Shown here piece by piece: positions 58,216-64,000 of a DNA stretch of 64,000 bases. This DNA is from Diabrotica undecimpunctata (lineage: Eukaryota > Arthropoda > Insecta > Coleoptera > Chrysomelidae): contig NC_092808.1 in NCBI RefSeq assembly GCF_040954645.1, positions 18,543,383-18,607,382 of the forward strand, in the 5' to 3' direction. A program made the translations under genes and the position numbers. Positions within the stretch are counted from its first letter, which is position 1. Every line of letters starts with the position of its first letter. The notes beneath the pieces are model-generated. The model had not been told where the DNA came from. It searched no databases and was given only the letters and a program-made list of their open reading frames with translations.

Positions 58216-59570
58216 AAAAAATTAATTAAAATCCTTTGTAAAAGGTATATATTTAAAAACCCAAACGGGCTGTGTTAGACAAAACGTTTTCGGAATTCAT
58301 CATTCCATCATCGGTGTCCTAGAAAATATGTAACCACTTAATTAAAAAGAACATGAAGTTTAAATTTTGACCAAGGTTAATGTAAAGTGTGGTTAATACT
58401 TACTAGGAGTACATGAATGTAGCCACTAAATATATGGGTAAAAACCCGTTAACAAATAATTAGTTACATTTGTTTGACATTATATCTTATAAATAATTAC
58501 GATGTTAAAGTTACCGTTGGATTAGGTAACATGGCGACATATGACTCCACGTTGAAGTTGCAAGTCCTGAGACGGTGTGTCTACGAGGACTGTATGGAAG
58601 CAACTGATTGAAATGACAATGTTGACAAGTTAGGACGGAAGTCGTAACAGAGTAGTCAATATAACTGTATGTGTATACTCAAGACAAAAGCCAACGTTAT
58701 TTAAAATTGTTAGAGTAAAAAATTTTAAATTAATATAACAGTATCAACCATCAATGTTGTTATTTTAAAAATTATGTATATGAGATGAAATGTGGAGAGA
58801 AGATTATGTGGTTATAGTTAGGCAACCAACTATACATGTGTGTGGTAGTGTAGTGAAATAGAGATTTTAATATAAGGCCCTTTATGTTTCTTCAACATTT
58901 GGTACCTGGAAAATAGAAACTAGACACATGTAGAAGGTTGAGTTATTGAAATTTTGTTGATATTGGTGGAATATGAATGAATGTATTTAAAATATGAAAG
59001 TGTTCTTGCGTGAATGGAATAAAACTTTTGTAGTATAATGGTGATGTGAAATTTAACTTATAACTCGATTATAGAAGGCCCTGTATGTCAAAAAACAACA
59101 TTTGGTATCTGGTAAATGTAAAACTTATTAAGTTATAAGTACATGAAATTAAATATCTAATAGGGTGTTAACAGACTAAGTGGTGTGGAAGTTTTATTTT
59201 ATTAACTATTATGTGAAATGAATAAAATTTGATGGTTGGGACATGGTTTTGTAGTATGTTAATAGAATAGTATTCAACTTATAACTTAAGAAAGGTCCTA
59301 TCTGTCATAAGCAACACTAGGTACATGGGAAATATAAAAGGATAAGTTATAAGTTGAATGAGTTGCAGATGTATAATTATCTGAAATGTGAAAATGGAAT
59401 GGTTGTGGGTTGGCTCTGTTAAAATTAAGTGAAACAAAAATTATGGTGTCAGCTTTACTGGTAATTAATTTACGATGATGGAATGATGAATTCCGAAAAC
59501 GTTTTGTCTAACACAGCCCGTTTGGGTTTTTAAATATATACCTTTTACAAAGGATTTTAATAATTTTTTT
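58216..59570. mobile_element. element with ~95-bp inverted ends carrying hammerhead-like motifs
   Basis: The left end (AATCCTTTGTAAAAGGTATA, AACCCAAACGGGCTGTGT, AAAACGTTTTCGGAATTCAT, CCATCATCG) is repeated reverse-complemented at 59473-59568. Inside are three direct blocks with ~200-217-bp spacing: AAGGCCCTTTATG (58874), AAGGCCCTGTATG (59074) and AAAGGTCCTATCTG (59291), each followed by an AACA(T/C)T(T/A)GGTA(C/T) text. No ORF. Penelope-type terminal repeats in inverted arrangement, or a retrozyme-like unit, are possible origins. It splits the DDX51 copy. Confidence 0.75.
58277..58319 (-). ncRNA. hammerhead-like motif, one core change
   Basis: Minus strand: helix I GGACA, then CCGAUGA (C for U4), extra U, helix II GGAAU/AUUCC, GAA, palindrome AACGUU, U, then UGUCU pairing with GGACA. 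All core positions except U4 agree with a type I hammerhead. The mirror copy at the other end of the element (about 59472-59508, plus strand) has two core changes. Confidence 0.65.
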
Positions 59571-60105
59571 GATCTACAGCAAAAGAGTTAGTTCCACTTA
59601 TTAAACATACATCTATATTTGTACCCTGGGAATAGGTTTTAAATGTTTTAAACACTTGAGTAGCCAAATCTTGTGTAGGTAAAATGACCAAAGCTCTTAT
59701 TTTCTTTACAGTGTACTTTTTTAATGCTTGAACAATAGGTAAAACATATGCTAATGTTTTACCACTTCCAGTTGGTGCTGAAACACAAATATCTCTAGGA
59801 AATATCACATCAGAATGTCTAGAAGTTTCTAGTAATCATGGAATTACTTCTGCTTGAACAGGGAAGAAATATTGTATATTATTGGCTTTGAGTAATTTAC
59901 GAATACCTTTGTCTAATTGTTTTAGATCAGAAACTTTAGTTTGTAGGTCTTGTAAGTTTACTGATATAACTGTTGGATTTGATAGCCATGATGGAAGAAG
60001 TCTTTTTATTTTAACTTTATTTGCAACATTTTCTGCACCTAGAACAATAAATCCTTCTAGTGATTCTGGTCCTTCCAGTGATTCTGGTCTGGTGACTACA
60101 AATTT

Positions 60106-60147
60106 CCTTAAAACGTTTTCGGTCCACTTGAACCATCATCAGTTAAA
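60106..60147 (-). ncRNA. hammerhead core motif next to the DDX51 copy
   Basis: Minus strand: CUGAUGA, U, helix II GGUUC-AAGU-GGACC, GAA, AACGUU, U. The complete conserved core is present, but helix I is weak because the 3' side runs straight into helicase-like sequence. The element fragment therefore probably ends at the cleavage site. The fragment extends to about 60250. Confidence 0.65.
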
Positions 60148-60251
60148 CTTAGAAGTATTTCACGTTACAATGATAAAAACATAAGGTCAAATCCTCTTTT
60201 ATTTTGTACTTAATTATTGCTTAATCAGACCATAACCCTCTAATAGCGCAA

Positions 60252-62345
60252 ATGAGTATTAAACTAAAAAGATTGGAGCAGAAAAGGAGAGCAAATCAGA
60301 TAGACGTCAGTCATTTATGCAACCTGGAGGTAAAGGAGAAACTGCAAAAATGTATTAATAATAATTTGAAAATACTTCATGAAAAAGAAACATCTCAGCC
60401 AACGAACAACATAGATAAAAAATGGCAAAACGTAAATATGGCGATAACAGGTCCTGCGAAGAAAATTCTGACTAAAGAAACACCAAAAATAAAGCAAAGG
60501 TGGATGACTGATAAGATCCTTCTTCTTATGGACAATCGGAGAATAATGAAAGGAAAAAACGAACAAAGGTATAAACAAATACAGAAAGAAATCAAAATAG
60601 AAATCAGAATAGCAAAAGAAGATTTTTATAAAAGAAAATGTGAAGAAATAGAGCAATAGCAGGCAAAACATGATATTTTTAATGTACATAAAAAAGTGAA
60701 AGAACTTGCAGGTACACAAAAACGTAAGCAGCCAAATACCCTGTATAATGTCAACGGAAACATAATAACAGAACTAGACGAACAGTTGAAGACATGGAAA
60801 AACTATATTGAAGAACTCTTTGCAGATGATAGACAACAATCTGAGCTAAGTAACATACAAGGAGACGAAGGTCGAGAAATAACGGAAGAAGAAGTAATGT
60901 ACGCACTAAAAAGAATGAAAAATGGTTAAGCCCCAGGTCCAGATGAAATACCAACGGAAATCCTTAAACTAATAGAAAAAGACTCAATTCACATTTTAGT
61001 TGAACTTTTCAATAGCATTTATACATAAGGAAAAATACCACAAAAATAGATTTTATCCACCTTTGTTATTATATCAAAAAAGATAAATGCCAAACAATGT
61101 AGTGATTACCGTACAATCAGTCTGATGAGCCATGTACTGAAAATATTCCTGAAAATTATACACTCTAGAGTACACAGAAAACTGGAAATGGACATCAAAA
61201 ATACCCAGTTTGGATTCCGAAATGGACTTGGAACAAGAGAGGCGTTGTTTGCACTGAACGTTATGCCTCAAAGATGTCTTGACATAAATCAAGATGTATT
61301 CATGTGTTTCATAGATTACAACAAGGCCTTTGATAAAGTGCGGCATGATCACCTAATCAGACTCCTGACAGAAAATAATTTAGATAAACGAGACATCCGA
61401 CTAATAGCAAATATGTACTACAATCAGAAAGCAGTAGTGAGAGTAGAGAATAATACCACTGAAGAAATTGAAATAAAGCGAGGTGTGAGACAAGGGTGTA
61501 TACTGTCACCAACCCTGTTTAATCTCTATTCCGAAGACGTAATGAATAGAACACTCTCTGAGCAATCCGTAGGTATTAAAATAAATGGTGTTAGATTAAA
61601 CAATCTGAGATTTGCCGATGACACCGTTCTGATCGCAGAAACACTTGAAGAGCTACAGACATTGGTGAATAAGATAGCAGACTGCAGCGAAGAATATGGA
61701 CTATCTTTGAACATAAAGAAAACTAAATTTATGGTAATATCGAAATCAACACAAAATGTCCAAAATTTATATTTACACAATGAAATTATCGATCGAGTTA
61801 GCAAATACAAATATTTGGGCACTTTTATAAATGAAGACAACGATAGCTCAGCAGAAATCAAAATAAGAATAGAAAAAGCCAGATCCATATTCACTAAAAT
61901 GAAGAGAGTGTTCTGCGGAAGAGATTTGAGCCTTGAAATGAAACTTCGCCTGATGAGATGTTACGTACTTTCTGTGCTGTTCTACGGAATGGAGTCATGG
62001 ACGTTGAAAAAGATTGATACCAAAAAATTACAGGCATTTGAACTGTGGATGTATCGCAGAATCCTGAGAATATCATGGTCCGAGAGAGTCACAAATATCG
62101 AGGTCTTGAGAAGAATGAATAAAGAAAAGGAAGTCATATTTACGATCAAAAAACGAAAACTGCAATACTTGGGACACATTACAAGAGGCGAAAGATATGA
62201 ACTGCTTCGAATAATTATGCAAGGGAAAATAGCAGGAAAAAGGTCCATAGGAAGAGGACGAAACTCCTGGAAAAGAATCTACGGGAATGGTATAGCTGTA
62301 GCAGCAACGAATTCTTTCGGTCAGCAGTTTCGAAAATACGTATAG
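60252..62345 (+). pseudogene. LINE family A reverse transcriptase
   Basis: Blocks in order: KKWQNVNMAITGPAKKIL, TEEEVMYALKRMKNG, stop in place of Lys, APGPDEIPTEIL, SDYRTISLMSHVLKIFLKII, NTQFGFRNGLGTREALFALN, MCFIDYNKAFDKVRHDHLIR (first aspartate), IEIKRGVRQGCILSPTLFNL, LNNLRFADDTVLIAETLEEL (catalytic FADD intact), YGLSLNIKKTKFMVIS, YKYLGTFI, FYGMESWTLK, RRILRISWSERVTN, YLGHITRGERYELL and GKRSIGRGRNSW. From 61125 to 62345 it is open for 406 residues and includes the whole palm and thumb. Youngest-looking copy of its family here. Confidence 0.88.
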
Positions 62346-62395
62346 CCCTGATGATCGCCAACCTTCGGAACGAAGATGGCACTTGAAGAAGAAGA
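60252..62395 (+). mobile_element. LINE family A, 5'-truncated, RT nearly intact
   Basis: One reading frame runs from 60252 to about 62270, broken only by stops at 60657, 60927, and two near 61027-61050. A frameshift near 62270 displaces the last 40 codons (SNEFFRSAVSKIRIALMIAN is in the next frame). The 3' tail is GAAGAAGAAG, as in all family copies. The endonuclease is missing. Confidence 0.88.
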
Positions 62396-63265
62396 TTGCT
62401 TAATCGCCTCGGCCATTTTATTGCTTAATCGTCTCTGCCATTTGCCATTTTCAATAAACACTACAGAGTCCAGTATACCTTCTAAACAAAATTAGCTGTT
62501 ACAGTTGCCAAAGTCTTTTACCACTAATGTCAAAATAGCCCCGAATTTTTAATCCTCAAAACCTCAAAAAAACAAACGATTAGCTTTTTGTCCTTCTTAG
62601 TTCCTCAGTGAGAGCTTTGCGATACTTCCCCACTCACTTGATCTTTTAGTGAAATTAAATTTTCTTCTGACCTCTGTTCTTTGATTTGCAGGGTTGTTAT
62701 TCCACCCAACATAGCACTTTCCTATTCGAATTCCATGACAACCTGTTGAAATTGTTTAGCAGCTATTTCTAAGTCCTGTCTAAACAATATTTTAAGTGTG
62801 TTTGATTGGCTTCGCAGTCTGTTTTAAGACGTTTATATAAAGTTTCCTTGATAGTGTAATGTGATCGAGTATTTGCACCATTCGACCAAATCGGCGCGAT
62901 TTGACGACAGACAAACAAGTCAGTCTGCAGCAGTACGACAGAGTTGGTTGGGTCGTAAATTTGATCGTGTATTGTGACGATAAAATCGTACGACTGCAAA
63001 AAAATCATCTGCTGGTAAATTTCGAAAACGGCTTATAGCTAGAAGTTTTTAAGAGATTTCTTTGACATTTATAAAGAACAAGAGTGTCTTTGAAAAATAA
63101 AATCGACATCATATCATGATAAAATCGCTAGAAAAAAGCTGTAAATATGGGTTGCTAAATTTCAAGAAGTAAAAGCGGATACTAATGAAGAGTTGGTAAA
63201 AAAGAAAATTAATAGTTTTCAAACATATTCCAAAAGGTAGTTAAAATTTTTTAGATATAATCGCA
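62396..63265. other. mostly non-coding; left part of a PIF/Harbinger remnant
   Basis: TTGCTTAATCG(C/T)CTC.GCCATTT occurs twice near 62395-62450. The minus-strand open frame 62769-63008 lies in the terminal region of the element described next and shows no nuclease motif. Confidence 0.4.
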
Positions 63266-63540
63266 ATTCTTCTAATAAATGTACGTAAAAGTATGTATGT
63301 CTTTTCAGCAACCAATCTTTGCACCACCACCTACATTTCTTGTATTTTTTTCGTTTATACAAAGAGCAAGAGCCGCTAAAAGTATATCGTTATCTGACAT
63401 GTTTTTGATTTAAATGTAAAACTCGTACTGCAAAATCGGTACGTGTGTGTTCCCATCCGATTTGCAACATTATTGTACTGCAATTGCATTCGACAAAATC
63501 GTACTGCTCCGTTGGAACGTGAGTGGCGGGCTTAAAAGTT
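62880..63540 (-). mobile_element. PIF/Harbinger-like remnant
   Basis: On the right, AACGGAGCAGTACGATTTTG TCG, then AATGCAATTGCAGTAC. On the left, degenerate inverted text with GTACGAC, CGATTTGACGACAGACAAAC. Between them lies the start of a HARBI1-like nuclease gene. The limits are approximate and no 3-bp duplication was established. Confidence 0.5.
63265..63400 (-). pseudogene. HARBI1-like nuclease, N-terminal fragment
   Basis: The ATG at 63400 gives MSDNDILLAALALCINEKNT. One frame over, the text continues RKKYKKCRWWCKDWLLKRHT, YFYVHLLEELRLYLKNFNYL. This fits the N-terminus of PIF/Harbinger transposases (…RxRWWxxxWLxxRxxxTHxNLLxELRxxxxDFxNYLRM…). It ends at a stop after about 60 codons. The DDE nuclease core is deleted. 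Confidence 0.65.
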
Positions 63541-64000
63541 TTTATTCACGTGAGTTGTGACCAGTGTTTTATGAATTACCTATATTCGTTATGAATTGGG
63601 AATAGTTAGTTTGTTTCCTATATATAGTATATCTAAATTATATTCCATAAATAACTATCTGTATTTGTAAATAAGTTCTTTCATAGGTTTGTAAGGTCAA
63701 GGTAAGATAATGCGCATTCACACCACAACTGATGGTCAGTTGCAGTTGGTTTATGATGCAATCTTTCACTAGCTGTTCCACCTCCCTGGGTGGTGTTGTT
63801 CGCTGTTGGGATGACTAGTGAGAAAAATTTTTCAGTCTCTTTTTTTCTTTAAATATTTCGAACCTATTACAGTACAGAGAAACAGATATATTTAGAGAAA
63901 ATATAATTTAACCGAAAAACAATAACAAAACTTCACCTAAACTGAGAAATTGCGTAGACTGGATTGCCTCAATTCTCAGTTTAGTGAAATTTTGTATAAG
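63541..64000. other. non-coding; hairpin at 63926-63994
   Basis: Arms CAAAACTTCACCTAAACTGA and, inverted, CAAAATTTCACTAAACTGAG, each continuing GAA(A)TTG, pair over about 25 bases around a short loop. They may be one end of another fold-back element cut by the window edge. No gene seen. Confidence 0.6.

Larger units (their letters stand above)
58025..60105 (-). pseudogene. DDX51-like DEAD-box RNA helicase copy, interrupted
   Basis: The minus strand from 60105 reads through PESLEGPESLEGFIVLGAEN, IKRLLPSWLSNPTVISVNLQ, KLLKANNIQYFFPVQAEVIP (Q motif), a TGA where Trp is expected, then FPRDICVSAPTGSGKTLAYV (motif I), IVQALKKYTVKKIRALVILP (Ia), DLATQVFKTF and NIDVCLISGTNSFAVDQ at 59572. A 1.35-kb element then intervenes. 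The protein resumes at about 58200: [33 protein letters not shown] (motif II, DEAD), [11 protein letters not shown]. The C-terminal helicase domain is absent. The family is an ATP-dependent helicase of 60S ribosome assembly (Dbp6/DDX51). No introns are seen in the retained part, so it may be a retrocopy. Confidence 0.85.

Noticed and set aside
60315..60719. 134-residue minus-strand frame resembling a membrane protein
   Set aside because: Antisense of the lysine-rich LINE RT N-terminus; the hydrophobicity is a codon-complement effect.

Overview
The window looks like repeat-rich nuclear DNA from an arthropod, most likely an insect with a large genome. The evidence is AT-rich DNA, many families of non-LTR retrotransposons and cut-and-paste transposons, short introns in transposase genes, a tRNA-derived SINE, and long TA/GA/CT microsatellites. 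A beetle is plausible from the kinds of elements present, but that is inference. I see no intact host gene. The only host-derived coding sequence is a broken DDX51-like DEAD-box helicase copy (58.0-60.1 kb). The only rRNA sequence is a decayed 28S fragment lodged inside a LINE (31.8-32.6 kb).

Layout. 0-9 kb: LINE tail, microsatellites, a Penelope-like element with RT and GIY-YIG domains on the minus strand, three or four LINE 3' ends, and an R1-clade LINE end with its cysteine/histidine motif. 9.7-13.8 kb: one 4.0-kb IS630-Tc1-mariner (DD37E) element whose transposase is split by nested insertions: a fragment carrying a canonical hammerhead ribozyme, a 651-bp MITE and a 1080-bp TA-flanked transposon. 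14-21 kb: CR1/Jockey-like LINE pieces, a 3-kb Sola-like transposon with an internally deleted transposase, and LINE ends. 21-29 kb: piggyBac and pogo/Tigger transposase remnants, a coding minisatellite, an RT fragment and MITEs, one of them hAT-like with a perfect 8-bp target duplication. 31.4-33.6 kb: a minus-strand LINE interrupted by 28S rRNA sequence. 35.5-50 kb: three DD41D mariner relatives with very long inverted repeats, a SINE, and a nearly full-length LINE with endonuclease and RT (42.8-45.7 kb). 51-56 kb: a tandem duplication, a Sola-like transposon with 4-bp target duplication and a transposase damaged by a single stop codon, and a 413-bp repeat family. 57-62.4 kb: MITE, LINE tail, the DDX51 pseudogene cut by an element whose inverted ends carry hammerhead-like motifs, and a LINE RT with a few stops. 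62.4-64 kb: a PIF/Harbinger remnant and a hairpin.

The sequences do not form a pathway. The window records layered insertions. The most notable observations are the hammerhead motifs, the 28S fragment inside a LINE, the nearly intact Sola-like element, and a SINE insertion whose empty site survives in the opposite arm of a palindrome. Family names rest on motifs recognised by eye. No database search was run.
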